Shown here: positions 11,394 through 22,168 of the stretch, piece after piece
Layout of the letters: each line of letters begins with the position of its first letter
Position numbering within the stretch: position 1 is the stretch's first letter
Source of the DNA: Morella rubra
Taxonomy: Eukaryota > Streptophyta > Magnoliopsida > Fagales > Myricaceae
Assembly: GCA_003952965.2 (NCBI GenBank)
Contig: RXIC02000149.1
Span: 42,918-106,917, forward strand
Direction of reading: 5' to 3'
Length of the DNA: 64,000 bases
The notes under the pieces: generated by a model
What the model saw: only the letters and a program-made list of their open reading frames with translations
What the model was told of the DNA's origin: nothing
Databases searched by the model: none
Translations under genes and position numbers: made by a program

Positions 11394-12803
11394 CACTACA
11401 TTCAATGCACGAATTTGACATTAGCACACATTAAAAATTTTATTCCAAAATCCTAACTAGACCATTAAATTCTTTTCTGACATAACGAGATCAAAAATTC
11501 GCTATGCTAGTAATCATCTCCATATGTAAGTTAGAAAAAAAGAAATATCGAATTGATTTTAAATTTTAATTAGAATTAACAAATTTATTCAATTGCAGTA
11601 ACAAATATGATAACATTTATGAATTAAGGCAGATTATAAATAAACAAAATCATATTCTACATCATGCTGAAAAATAAATTATATTCACATATATGATATA
11701 ATTAAATTATAATATTAACATTGGCACAAAAAAACAAATTATGGATAGTGCTCAAAATATGGTCATTTTATTTAAACAATTAAAAATAAAACAATAAATA
11801 TTAAAAAAATATTTACAGAAATTACGATCATTTTTAGAGAAATAATATTTAGGAAAATGAATTGCAAAAAGTCCATGACCACTCATGTAGCTCAGCGGTC
11901 AGCAACATGCGACCAAGGTTGCGCGTAGGGTTTCAAACCATGCGCTACAATTCGCTGGCCCTTTTTATTAAAGGGCCAAACGATTGAACTTAAATAAACA
12001 AGTGTCTCTCCTTTCTGGGCTTAACAAAAAGGGCCCAAATGTTAAAAATTAGCCCACACTTTAATTTTACAAAACAAAACGATTTAGGTTTTATTTTTTA
12101 AAAAAAAATTTATGGTGAGTAGGGCATTTTTTTGCCCTACCCATTTGGCCAAAGTAGTGACCGAAGCTCATTGGCAGGTCGCTTGAGCCTCTAGATAGAA
12201 ACCAGTGACCAGTGGCGTGGTATTACCGCGAGCACGGCGGCTGAGCAGGCGACAGCCTTGCAGGCGTGGGGCGTTTGCACGACGTGTTGTTGCGCGTGCA
12301 CAAGCTTGGCATGGCAACTGGCTCCTGTGTCCAGGCGTGGGTGGCAGCGCGTTGTGCTACTGTGTACGCCAAGTGTGGCACGGCTAACGCCACTGCACTG
12401 TCGGAGCTGCCTGCATGCGCCAGGAACGCTGTCGCACTACTGTTGTGCAATGTGCACACTGCTTGTACCTTTTACAAATTTTTCCTGGCTTCTCACACGT
12501 ATAGTCACGTTTTTGTAGATTCAAAAACAGACTCATATGTTTAGAAAAAAACGTGAAGACAAATTGTAAAGGTACATCATACAGATTTGAAAAAAAATTT
12601 CCATGCATCATGTATATCTGTTTTTAAGAAAAAGCCATCGTGAAAGCATATCATACACGGAATCCAAAAACATGTTAAACAAATTGTGAACATGCTCAAA
12701 ACAATTTCAAAATTAAACACATTAACCGAAATAAATAAAAAACAAATGTTATTCAATCATCACATATTAAATCAAAACATGTTATACAGGGCAAAAACAA
12801 GCT
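11394..12803 (-). other. Long copia leader, non-coding
   Basis: This is the sequence between the primer-binding site and gag, about 1.4 kb and long for a leader. It includes AT-rich DNA at 11.4-11.85 kb, a SINE-like block at about 11.88-11.95 kb and a GC-rich stretch at 12.2-12.48 kb. Overlapping open frames in the GC-rich part show no protein family features and were not called. Confidence 0.45.
11883..11952 (+). repeat. tRNA-derived SINE-like head (box A and box B)
   Basis: TAGCTCAGCGGT resembles a pol III box A, and GGGTTTCAAACC about 35 bp later resembles box B with one base changed. The spacing and the flanking GCGACCAAGGTTGCGCG are typical of tRNA-related plant SINE heads. It does not fold as a complete tRNA (no matching acceptor arms), so it is not called a tRNA gene. 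The 3' end of the SINE body was not defined. Confidence 0.45.
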
Positions 12804-12821
12804 AACCTGGCTCTGATACCA
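12804..12821 (-). other. Copia primer-binding site (initiator tRNA-Met)
   Basis: On the minus strand TGGTATCAGAGCCAGG begins one base after the 5' LTR ends. TGGTATCAGAGC is the standard complement of the 3' end of plant initiator tRNA-Met used by Ty1/copia elements to prime minus-strand DNA synthesis. It fixes the right-hand LTR as the 5' LTR and the element's orientation as minus. Confidence 0.9.
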
Positions 12822-12822
12822 A

Positions 12823-13319
12823 TGTTAGATTTTACCAAACGGAATGGGTATCCGAAATACCTTGTGCGGAAACTCCGATTTGCAGGAATATTGGTTGCTC
12901 GTCTTACAGCCCACGATTAACGATCCAAGATGAATCACGAACACTGCTCTCAAGTTGTTCAGGAGGCTACCAGAGTCTCCTTGTGAATTCCACCCTTCAA
13001 ATCCAAGGCCAAAAGATGGAAGCCCTAGATGCCTTGAGATAAAGTCTTTCTTTAGGAGATTGTGAATTATGAAATGAATAATTCTCTCTACGTTTATTTT
13101 CTTAAATAAACGTACGTAAGAATCTCACACAGAGAGTCCCAATAAGAGAAGTTAGCTAAGTTTGAATTCAAATAAGAGATATGCGAAAGATCTCCAATTC
13201 AACCATTCAAATAGAGATCTACATAAAATCTTCATTTAACTATAATTCAATAATTCAAACTTTAGATTTAAATTCAAATACACATGTGGATGCTACATGT
13301 GTCATGGGATTTTCCAACA
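12823..13319 (-). repeat. Ty1/copia LTR, right copy (5' LTR)
   Basis: About 497 bp. On the minus strand it starts TGTTGGAAAATCCC at 13319 and ends TCTAACA at 12823, followed by the PBS. It aligns with 2118-2619 over the full length with scattered small indels. The next five bases on the right are AGTAT, as also found just left of the other LTR. The LTRs are clearly diverged, so this is not a very recent insertion. Confidence 0.88.
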
Positions 13320-14170
13320 AGTATAATTCTGTGGCGTCATGGTCGGTGGCCTTTCTCTTCAGAAGTTTTTGCCTCTTCTCCTATTCAATGCTGGCTGAAA
13401 TTCTTTTTAAGCTTTCAGAACTTACCCCGAAAATACCAACAGTTTGGTAATTTAGTTATGTTGGGGATTGCTATTACAATTGATACTATCTGGACAACTC
13501 GCAATAAACAGGTCCGTGAAGGGAAATCGTTTGAGATCTTTGATCTTATTCGATCTGTCCAGAGAAGATATGCTGCTCATCAGGCGGCGTGGGTAGGTAA
13601 GGAGATGACTTGCTTAATCTGTTGGCAACCACCTACAGAGGGAATGCTAAAAATTAATTTTGATGTTGCGGTTCGGGAGAATTGGCTGTGTGCTGGTGTA
13701 GTTTGCCGCAACCATCATGGGGAGGTGCTGCGTGTCAGAACTCAGAAATTTAGGGGACGTGATCCTCTAAAAGGGGAAGCTTTAGCTGCTAGAATCGCCT
13801 TTGCTTTGGCGGAGGAGTTCGTGGATACAGACATTCTTATAGAGGGTGATTCGCTTTTGCTAGTGGAACAGGTGGAAAATTTGCATCTTCAAGCTGATTG
13901 GATGATTGAAGCTGAGGTTTCTACCATGCGTTCTTTTCTTCGAACACATCTCGCTGGTCGATTTGCTGGACTCCTGGAGATAGTAATTAATTATCTGGGG
14001 CACAATATTGCTCAATTGGCTTGGAATCTTGTAATTCATGGTGATATTGATGTTGATCTGATTCCTCAAGACTTTGTAAATTGTGATGCTCCTGCTAGTT
14101 ATGGCAGGGAGCTGTCATAATAGATGTCTCATATTGTTACTCAGAAAAAAAAATATATATATATATATAG
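13320..14170 (+). pseudogene. LINE 3' end with RNase H domain
   Basis: The open frame continues to a stop at 14118-14120 and encodes the C-terminal RNase H-like domain of a plant LINE. Motifs in order: INFDVAVREN (first Asp), GEALAARIAFALAEE (Glu), IEGDSLLLVE (second Asp), and a GHNIAQLAWN end motif. A tail of A followed by (TA)n at about 14143-14168 is the probable 3' end. Any start codon inside the adjoining LTR is spurious; the LINE is cut at its left side by the copia LTR or was 5' truncated. Only RNase H remains, with no RT or endonuclease. Confidence 0.8.
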
Positions 14171-15190
14171 TAGTGAGAAGTTAGTCGAAAATATTTCTTT
14201 GCGAGGTAGGTCTAGATTTAAATTGGCAGAAACATATAATATTAAAATTAATTAAGTGATCCTTGGGTAGTTCCAATATTAATTGCCATTCGTACAGCTC
14301 ATGAAGAAGATCGAAGAACAAGATCAATAGTTATTGCAATCTATAAATGGAGATGTTTCTGTTTTAAATCTGTTGTTTTTGGGGAATTAAGTAACAATAT
14401 TAATTGGCTAGATATATATTCTGCCTGCGTCCATTTCCCCGCCCCTGGGAATTGGGAAAGCAATGGGCACCCTTTCATTTAACTTAAAGCTAGTGATCGA
14501 GACAATATATTGACGAATTAATATTAAGAATATATATTAGTACTAATCCGTGTTTGCAGGGGCGAAGGCATGGGAGCTGGCTAGTGGGGAGGTGGCCCCT
14601 CCATCCCCCAAAAAGCCAAGTAAAAGAGAAAAGTATATAGTTTTCAGGACTTTTTTTTTTATATTTTTTTTTAAAATTCTTCGATAACTCGAGGAATATA
14701 ATTGGTTTTCCTAAAGTATATTAAGCTCAAATCCGGCGATCAGCTGTTGTCATCTATGTGTGGTTATATATTAATATATAGTTGTAAGTCAAAGGTTGTG
14801 TTATATTATTCCTACGTGCGTACTAATTAATGAATTAATTGAGGTCATATATGTAAGAGAATAATCAAATTAATTAATTCTATGATGTTCTGATCAATGA
14901 AAATGAAAAGATGTGTTTGTATGCTTCATATTGGACCGATTGATCGAGGGACCAATCTTAAAAGCACTTTTTCATGGGTGTTTAAGCTTCTTTTTATTTT
15001 TGGAACCTGAAGGAACAATATGGGCGCGGGGATTAATTTATTTAGTCAACACAGTTTGAAAACCCTTGGAGGTTGCAATGGTCATGCATGCAGTGGTTTC
15101 GAGGAATACAACGTTATTTAGAACCAAATATCAACTGGCACACGCTGATATCCCTGCCATACTATAACTTTGAACATGGATTAGAGCAAA
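14171..15190. other. Intergenic, no gene seen
   Basis: AT-rich sequence without a supported coding region or RNA gene. A poly-T tract lies at about 14651-14672. Nothing here resembles the transposon families seen elsewhere in the window. Confidence 0.4.
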
Positions 15191-15192
15191 CT

Positions 15193-15206
15193 TCATTATA
15201 TATATA
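15193..15206 (+). promoter_or_regulatory. TATA-like box of the defensin-like gene
   Basis: CATTATATATATAG lies about 65 bp upstream of the ATG at 15264. The position suits a TATA box with a short leader. The AT-rich context makes chance occurrence possible. Confidence 0.35.
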
Positions 15207-15263
15207 GAGACAAACATCGGTCACAAATATTGCAATTTGTATTTGACATAGGCGACGGAACCA

Positions 15264-16112
15264 ATGGCCAAGGCTAGCAAATCTACTTACTCTATGATTG
15301 CTATCTTCTTTATCATCATTCTCCTGACAAATGCGATGAGTAAGTACTCTTCTACTTTAATTTTTATAGCTGCCCTAAAAGGGCGATACTTCTGTAGTTG
15401 GAAGGTTGGCCTTACCAAATTGAAGGTTATGTTTGATTAATTTTAAAAAAAGTTTCAAAAAATTTCTACAATCACTTTTTCATCAATTTCCAATATTTTT
15501 TACAAACTCTAATAACTTTTAACAAATTCCAACAACTTTAACAATTTTTCACCGATCTTAAGAGAATCTATATATCTCCAACAAAAATAAACGTAAAAAA
15601 TATTTTCAAAATTCAAACCAAACATAGCCGAGTCACTTGAGTATGGATGTGATGCTCCCTGTTGTTGGATGATTCCTTCAACTCGCGTAAAGGAAAAATT
15701 GGGGCTGAAGCCATGGACATCACCCTACAGAAACTACCCTACGGACCTTAGGGCATAACTGGCAGAGTAGCTCATTAGCTCCCCCTAATGGTTACATGTG
15801 CTTTACTTAGGTTTTTATAGGGTGCTACAATGCTGTCAATATATATATCTGACGAATTCCCTTTGAAGTTTTATTGCGAATTTCAATCTCTTCTACCTTC
15901 TTATCAATTATCCCTCATATCATGTTTGTATGACAGAACATCCAAGGCCGAAGGAGATGAAAGAGTATAGCAAGCATAGAAGCCAGACATGATCAGGGCC
16001 ATGCTTCTCTCAAAGTCATTGTGATAGGCAATGCCAGCAATGGGAACATGCAAGTTTTGGAGAATGTGGTCCGCTGTTCCGATGTTACTGCTACTTCAAG
16101 CGAACAATCTGA
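15264..16112 (+). pseudogene. Defensin-like (CS-alpha-beta, cysteine-rich) secreted peptide gene with premature stop
   Basis: Exon 1 (15264-15339) encodes a short basic start and a strongly hydrophobic run ending LLTNAM, a typical signal peptide. A GT donor at 15340 and an AG acceptor at 15935-15936 give one phase-1 intron right after the signal peptide, the usual position in plant defensin-like genes. Exon 2 opens in frame, meets TGA at 15990, then stays open to TGA at 16110. This second part has six cysteines spaced C-x5-C-x3-C-x10-C-x5-C-x-C with G-x-C before the fourth, the CS-alpha-beta signature. Family members are secreted antimicrobial or signalling peptides. Either one point mutation killed the gene or the base is a sequence error. 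The intron and Cys pattern are my own reading. Confidence 0.6.
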
Positions 16113-17166
16113 AAATCCCCGATCTACCCTATCATGCCATTTATCTACAGAATAATATTCATCATATTTCTTTCTTCCTTTTTTTATGGAGTTTCGAGCA
16201 TTTTGTTGCAAAATGGTAGCAACTAGAAAGTATAAGGTGCGGTTGATTATGTGCTTTAGAAGTTCAAGGAAGTTGTGTATTCTGAACAGTTGCATATTGT
16301 AATCAAATCCATATATATATTAGTAAACATAATTAGAAGAGAGCACTACAATATGAGGAACCACAAGCACCATTAAAAGGTGTGGTTTTTCAAATTTTCT
16401 GAATTATTCATTTCCTTAATTCTAAATAAGGGAAGGATAAAAGAGAAAATGTCATTTTTGACATCTGAATTATGAGCAAATTATCATTTCGAGCCTAAAC
16501 TAACCATTGCGCCACATTAATTGAGCTCTTAAACCTTCAGAATTCATCTATAAATTTGAATCAACAAATACCTTTGATTTATGCCAAGTGATGTTTGTGG
16601 AATCAAAGAAACCGCTTTTAAAAATTTTGATTTAAAGAAAGAAAAATTTAAAAATCACTTTCTATGTTTTTATGGAATTTTAAAAATATGTCTAGGTTTC
16701 TATAATTGAGAAATCACCGGTTGGGTTTAGGCCACACTTAAAATCACCCTTTCCGTCACATTTGGTCCAAATTTCTAATAGAATTGATGATCACTCCATA
16801 TTTAGTAAAAAAAAAATTATAATTTTTATTTATCTTTAAGACATGCAGCATGCCACATGACTATATATATTTACATTTAATGTCATCATTTTGTTATAAA
16901 TCAAGATAATGAAGCAAGACATTTTTAATCGGGGCAAAAATCAATTTCTCAATTTTATAAATCTAGTTCGTTTCTGAAAATTGCATAAAAACCTAGCACT
17001 AATTTTTAAATTTGCCTTAATTAGTCCACTAGTTCTTGTTGTATTCATCCCTAGGGTAAGTTTCCTCATAAACTGGTCTTGTGGAATTCTTGATGTCACG
17101 AGGTGGTTATTTCGTCAACTCAAGTGATCTTATAAATGAAAAAAAAAAAATATAATGTAACTACCG
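16113..17166. other. Intergenic, no gene seen
   Basis: AT-rich non-coding DNA. The part after 16440 has the wording of plant non-autonomous transposon ends, but I could not pair terminal repeats. Confidence 0.35.
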
Positions 17167-17452
17167 AAGACACGTGTTAACCAATTTTAAATAATCGCAT
17201 GTCCTTCTTAATTTCATAATCATTTAACATAACATGTATGACTAGTGGCCATTAATTTTAATTTCACCTTAAATTCTCTATTTCTAATTGAAGAAAAAAT
17301 TCTCTCCGACAACTCTCCATTGAACATTGAGTTAGTCCAATGCCATATAGAATTTGAGATGAAATTAAAATTAATAGCAATCGGTCATAGGTGGTACGCT
17401 CGGAGATTTGAAAATTAATGAAAACATATTGGCAAATGGTTAACATGTGTCT
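17167..17452. mobile_element. Palindromic MITE-like element
   Basis: About 286 bp that folds on itself: AGACACGTGTTAACC at 17167-17181 pairs with GGTTAACATGTGTCT at 17438-17452, and inside them GGCCATTAATTTTAATTTCA pairs with a diverged complement near 17361-17386. There is no coding capacity. The terminal repeats span most of the length, as in foldback MITEs. A target-site duplication was not resolved. Confidence 0.6.
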
Positions 17453-18040
17453 CCATTAGTCAAGTTGAATTTTTTCCATTTACGGAGTCGCTTGAAGTTG
17501 AGGAAATGACTACTCAAGAAAAAAATTCAACAAGGACCCATTTAGAACGAAACTTGCTCTAAAGACCAATTTGATTGGTGGTGTTTGAGTGCTAAAATTT
17601 TAGCATAAATCACATGGATGAATGTTATATTTATCTTGATATTTTATGAGAATTGATGAAAAAGTGAAGAGAAAGAAAATGTGAATGAATATTATAATAA
17701 AAAAATAATTTGATTAGAAGAGATAATATTTGTAATTTTTTTAATTAGGTTAAAATTTTAGTAGTGCCTTAAATAGTCCCTTAAATAGAAAATATTTTTT
17801 TTGTTACCATCCATGCCTGCGTCCGAGTCTTAAAAATAAAGGATAAATACAAAATCAGTCATTGTGATAAATGCAAAAATCCAATTAATACTCACGATAA
17901 CAAAATAATAAAATTAATCTCTTTAATTTTATAAAAGTATAGAATTAATTCCTAATAAAAGACCAACAAAGTAAAATTAGAGAGAATAATTTTATTATCA
18001 TGAAAAGTAATTCGACTCTAGCCTAAAAACAAATAGAATT
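17453..18040. other. AT-rich intergenic DNA, MITE-like segment
   Basis: No gene. The stretch at about 17600-17760 (GATGAAAAAGTGAAGAGAAA and neighbours) resembles, in reverse orientation, AT-rich blocks near 15.45, 40.86, 43.75 and 55.7 kb and inside the long inverted repeat. Confidence 0.35.
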
Positions 18041-19245
18041 CACGTTTGCGAGTCTTTTTTCTCTCTCCCACAGCGTTTCTCCCTCCCCCATATTTGCCGC
18101 ACGGCCGGAATCCGCCCCTTCTTCGTCAAAATCCCCGCATCTGCATAGGTAACTTCTCTATCCTAATTCTCTCTCTCTCTTTCTTTCTCTTTCCCGCTCT
18201 CTCTCTCTCTCTCTCGCGATTTCACTCTCGGTCTCTCTCTTCAACATGTTTTTTTCTTTCTTTCGTTCTATCTCTGTAATTCACAGTTTTCCCTTTTAAT
18301 TTTTGTACATTGAAGACTCTAAGGTAAATTTCCTATATTCCAGCTTTATATTTCCTGATTTTGGTTTAGATTTGAGCAAACGATTAGGATGGAAGTAGTT
18401 CAAGGGAAAATAAATAAAAAGGGGCTGGTTGTTGGCAACGCTTTAGAATTTAGAAACTTTTTATTGTGTGTTTGGCGTATAGATATAGGTTTATATCACT
18501 CCACTCTTGTCAAAATTATCTATGTATAGAAGTCTCTGTATGGGTGTATTCAATTTTGAATTTAAATGGGTTTCAAGCATCTGTTCTTAAGAGTTTACAT
18601 AGTGTTCGGGAAGTTAAAATTTTACTTTTATCAAACACACTTCAAAATTTTACCTTTACTTTTATCACTCATTCGCCAATTCCAATACACCTCTTTTTTA
18701 ACACTAACATAAAATTTTAAGAAAATTTTACTAAAATTTTATACCCAAACACTATATTAATTTGTGACTTATTCTCTATTATCAAGTTACTTGATTGTTC
18801 CATTGCGAAGCGAATTTAGTTATTCTTTTGGTTTGAAATGGGATATGAATATATTTGAAACCTTGTGCTGAGAACTCAATATTCCAACTGAAATATGGCT
18901 TGAAAGAACTTGACTTGCTGTACTATTAATCTATATTGTAAATTTCTATTCTCTTTGACATTGTGGTAAATTTTCTTTTAGCATTTCTGTATGATCAGTT
19001 TGTATACGTTGATTTCTTTTTGAGATGGAGTACATTTATGGAGGAATATGTTGTGGATTGTGTTTTCAAAGTTTTTCATTATGTTCTCTAATTGAAATGA
19101 CTAAAAAGAATCTGATGGCTGTGGCTATGATGTGGATTAAAGTAAGGAATGGTTATGAAAAAAACCTCTGCTTGTTTTATCTGATCAAACTCTCATAATT
19201 AGCTTATTGTTAAAGTGGAGTAACTTCTGCATCAGGTAACTCAGG
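18041..19245 (+). other. Probable 5' UTR and leader intron of the small gene at 19.2 kb
   Basis: A pyrimidine-rich leader (TTTTTTCTCTCTCCC) runs to a donor-like ATAG|GTAACT near 18148. CT microsatellites follow at 18168-18240. A CATCAG acceptor lies about 12 bases before the ATG at 19246. A leader intron of about 1.1 kb is common in plant genes. The open frame starting at 18046 has no protein features and is read as UTR. Inference from splice-site patterns only. Confidence 0.45.
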
Positions 19246-19637
19246 ATGGAAGCACAAAAAAGTAAATCTGAAAAGCAGTCGTCACCTGCTGCTACAACCC
19301 CACCCATCCCCTCATGTCGAAAGAAGAAGAATGAGGAAGGTACTTTCTTGGAGGATTTGAAGGATCATATCGATGAGTTCGTCCATGCATCTATGGATGA
19401 ACACCAAAGTTGCTTCAAGAAGACCATACAGAAGGTTACTTCTGTCTTTCAACTGTGTGCTCTTTTGTCGCTACCACAAATTTATTTATTTTTCACTTAC
19501 CTATTTCTACTTGTTGCTAATTATGTAATTCAAATTCATTCCAGATGTTCGGAATGTCAAAGATTGTTGCAGAAAGGAGTTCTGAAACTCAGGGAGTCGA
19601 AAGCTCTCTTCCCCTCCGAACAATAGTGTCAGACTAG
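19246..19637 (+). CDS. Small conserved plant protein, 93 residues, two exons
   Basis: Exon 1 (19246-19434) ends at an AAG|GT donor; exon 2 (19545-19637) starts after CCAG with ATGTTCGG and ends TAG. The joined frame is 93 residues with no break. The N-terminus is Ser/Pro/Lys-rich. A charged middle part holds EEGTFLEDLKDHIDEFVHAS and a HQSCFKKTIQK segment. The C-terminus has FGMSKIVAERSSE and ends in VSD. There is no signal peptide or membrane span. It resembles small unnamed plant proteins of similar length that I remember only vaguely, and I cannot assign a function. The in-frame stop inside the intron shows that read-through to about 19626 is not the product. It is the best candidate for an intact host gene in the window. 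Confidence 0.7.
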
Positions 19638-20010
19638 AATGTGTCCTGCGGTGAAATCTTGATTTCTAGTTGGACCATGGTGTTCTCAATAATAGTATGA
19701 TTTTTAACTCCGTGCAGTTTTGATGCCGGTGTTCCTCCTTGGATGGCATGAGTAAGTCTGTACACTCTCAAATTGGATTTCAGAGGATGGTATTTCATTG
19801 TTCATTTCACTGATTCTTTTTTCTGAGTTACTATGATACGATTCAGTAAAGCACCTAACATTAGAATTCTGTAGGAGATAAGTTTGTGGTTGGAATATGA
19901 ATTCTGTGTTCTGCTGTGCCTAATAGATCAAACTACTCGATGGGTCTGACTCATGTTGAGTGTGCCTGCATTTGTATATAGATTGATGACGAATTAGTTC
20001 ATGGTTGCAG

Positions 20011-20125
20011 CAAGCTCTGTTGTCTGAAAGCCTTGAGGATTATATTTTGGACAGTAAAGGGAAAAACTTCGATAGCCTTTATAATTTGAAAACAGCGAAG
20101 TCCCTCCCAACTGAAATACAGACAG
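20011..20125 (+). other. Orphan exon-like segment
   Basis: 115 bp bounded by GGTTGCAG on the left and CAG|GTATGA on the right, perfect plant splice-site contexts. It is open in one frame, encoding SLEDYILDSKGKNFDSLYNL. It sits 374 bp after the stop of the 93-residue gene. It may be an alternative 3' exon, part of a spliced 3' UTR, or the remnant of a neighbouring gene. No partner exon was found. Confidence 0.35.
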
Positions 20126-22017
20126 GTATGAAGATATGTTCGAAGAGGGCAAACGTGGATATTATTTGTTATTTTTGTACATCTTATATTTGCACTTCCG
20201 ATATATGTGTGATACCGTTGTTCGTGTTAGTATACATACGCTTTATACCACCAGTGGTTTTACGAAGCTTTGATCTTTGATGAATGGTAGACTTTTGTCA
20301 TTTAAACAAGCGATTATGTAAGAATGACTTCTCAATTCTCCAATAAATAATGCACACATCATCTCTGTAATTTACGACACAATTCTTCATGTTCTTTTCT
20401 TTTTTCTATCTTGTATTATCTTAGTTTATGGGCATACCATTTTTTTTTTTATGACAAAGGACAATTGGCGGCATCTCTGCATTCATTATGCACATTGAAT
20501 AGGCAACTTTGAGGTTAATGTAAACTTATTTCGACCTTATTAAATTTTAACTTGAGAAAGGCGAGTGATATGAACTCTTTACGGACCAACACATGTACTA
20601 ATTGGGTTGCTCGGGAACAATATTATTAAAAATTTAGGCTCTTCCTAAGTATTTTATTCATTGTATTCTAATCTTGGGACGGAAAATATACTGTTGATTA
20701 AATTTTGTAATTATAAATTACCCATAGTTGGTTTCAAATCCATGTTTTCTCGCCATTTATGGACTTTAGTCTCTCAATAGCGCTAAGTTAACATATATAA
20801 AAGGGTTTCTGGTTGCTTTTCACCTCTTGGTATATCAAAAGGTCACTGTACTAAGCCACTTACGAAAGAGTTGCAGAGTTTTTTAATGTTTCTTAGTATT
20901 GACGCAATATGCATGTATGTGGCGCTGATAAAATCCATGATTCACCTCTGCTTTTGTACGTTTATTTTGTTTCAAATTGTCTATTGATTTTATGGCATAA
21001 AGTCAATAAAATTGGACATTTGACAAGATATATAATGTGTGTTTTTTGTTCAAGTTCTTGTCAAGTCACCTGTTTGAGCAGAGTATGTTCTTAATGATAG
21101 TTTTCATGTTGCGTAGTGAAAAAAAAAAAAAAAAAGAGTTATTGTCAATTCACCTCATACAATGACAATTCGGAGCAGGAGAACTTATTCATTATTAAAA
21201 AGCGAAAATATAGAACTAATTCACTACTATCACTCTCTAATACGTCCTATCCACTTTCCACTGGCGCAAAGGAAATCTAGAAATCCAGGACAGTTTAAGA
21301 ACGTTTTTCTTTTTTTTCTTCTGCATCTCATATTTTTCCTACTTCCTACATTGCCCTATGCACTTGTTACAAAACAGCGCACCGTGTTAGTGCTACTTTA
21401 GTTCTCTCTCTTTTTTTTTTTTTTAAGTAACGAGAGATAATCTATAACATCTCTTACCTCGGATTTGGATAAATTTAGCCCAACTTAATCATATTAGATG
21501 CACCTCGACTTACTCTAGACATATACGACAACTCTTCACTACACACATCGTTTAAGTCGCATATTTTATTGCTGTGGAAGTCAAACTAGGGTTGGCTAGC
21601 TGACTGATGATACCCTGACCAACTTGTCCACACTTTGGAGGACAGTGTTAGTTTGTTTCTAAGATACTTTTTGGTCAAAGCAAAAAATAAAAAGAAAAGA
21701 ACACTTAAATTAGATTTGTTAATTGGAGTTTAACCGCAAGGTTGATCTTCAACATTAATGTGTGCTGCCAAAATGTCCAAATTAATCAAAAGAAAAAGAA
21801 GTAATCATCGATGTTCAATCACATGACAAAGGGACTCTTAATTTTTCGTTAAAAGATTTCAAGATTCAAGATAGACTAAGTAAAAAAGGAATTAATAAAT
21901 AAAGAATAAATGTCTCAATATACGATATATCCAAAGGTCAAGATTTGTTGGCAACAGTACTCAGTAGGGTAAGATCTAATCTTCTTACTATCACTTGATG
22001 ATGCAGTACTGGAGCAA
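20126..22017. other. Intergenic, no gene seen
   Basis: AT-rich DNA with an A-run at 21120-21135 and a T-run near 21409-21424. No coding or structural RNA could be supported. Confidence 0.4.
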
Positions 22018-22168
22018 CCTGTATATAAATATCTCTAATTATCATTTGTAGCCTAAGTACATATATAATTAGCTAGGGAAAGTGAAGGAAAGATGGGTAA
22101 TTGTGATAAGAAACTCACTTTCTTCGTGATTTTCTGCGTCTTCCATTTTCCTGACAAATGCATACACC
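22018..22168 (+). pseudogene. Signal-peptide exon resembling the defensin-like gene, cut by a LINE
   Basis: A TATA-like TGTATATAAATA at about 22020 precedes ATG at 22094. The short frame has a lysine pair followed by a hydrophobic run (KKLTFFVIFCVF). It ends with CCTGACAAATGC, which also closes the signal peptide of the defensin-like exon at 15264-15339 (there in the frame reading LTNA). The frame here differs by one base. A 26-T run, the tail of a minus-strand LINE, begins at 22169, just where the intron donor would be expected. Likely the first exon of a second small secreted peptide gene broken by the insertion; no cysteine exon was found. Confidence 0.35.

Noticed and set aside
11883..11952. 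Possible tRNA gene
   Set aside because: Box A and B are present, but no complete cloverleaf or acceptor stem; called a SINE-like head instead.
12205..12611. Several overlapping open frames on both strands
   Set aside because: A local GC-rich patch in the copia leader makes all frames open; no protein family features.
13284..13319. Start codon of the 278-codon frame at 13284
   Set aside because: It lies inside the copia LTR; the LINE coding only begins after 13319, so the apparent fusion start is an accident.
18046..18279. Open frame of 77 codons
   Set aside because: Pyrimidine-rich sequence with CT microsatellites across a likely leader exon and intron; read as 5' UTR.
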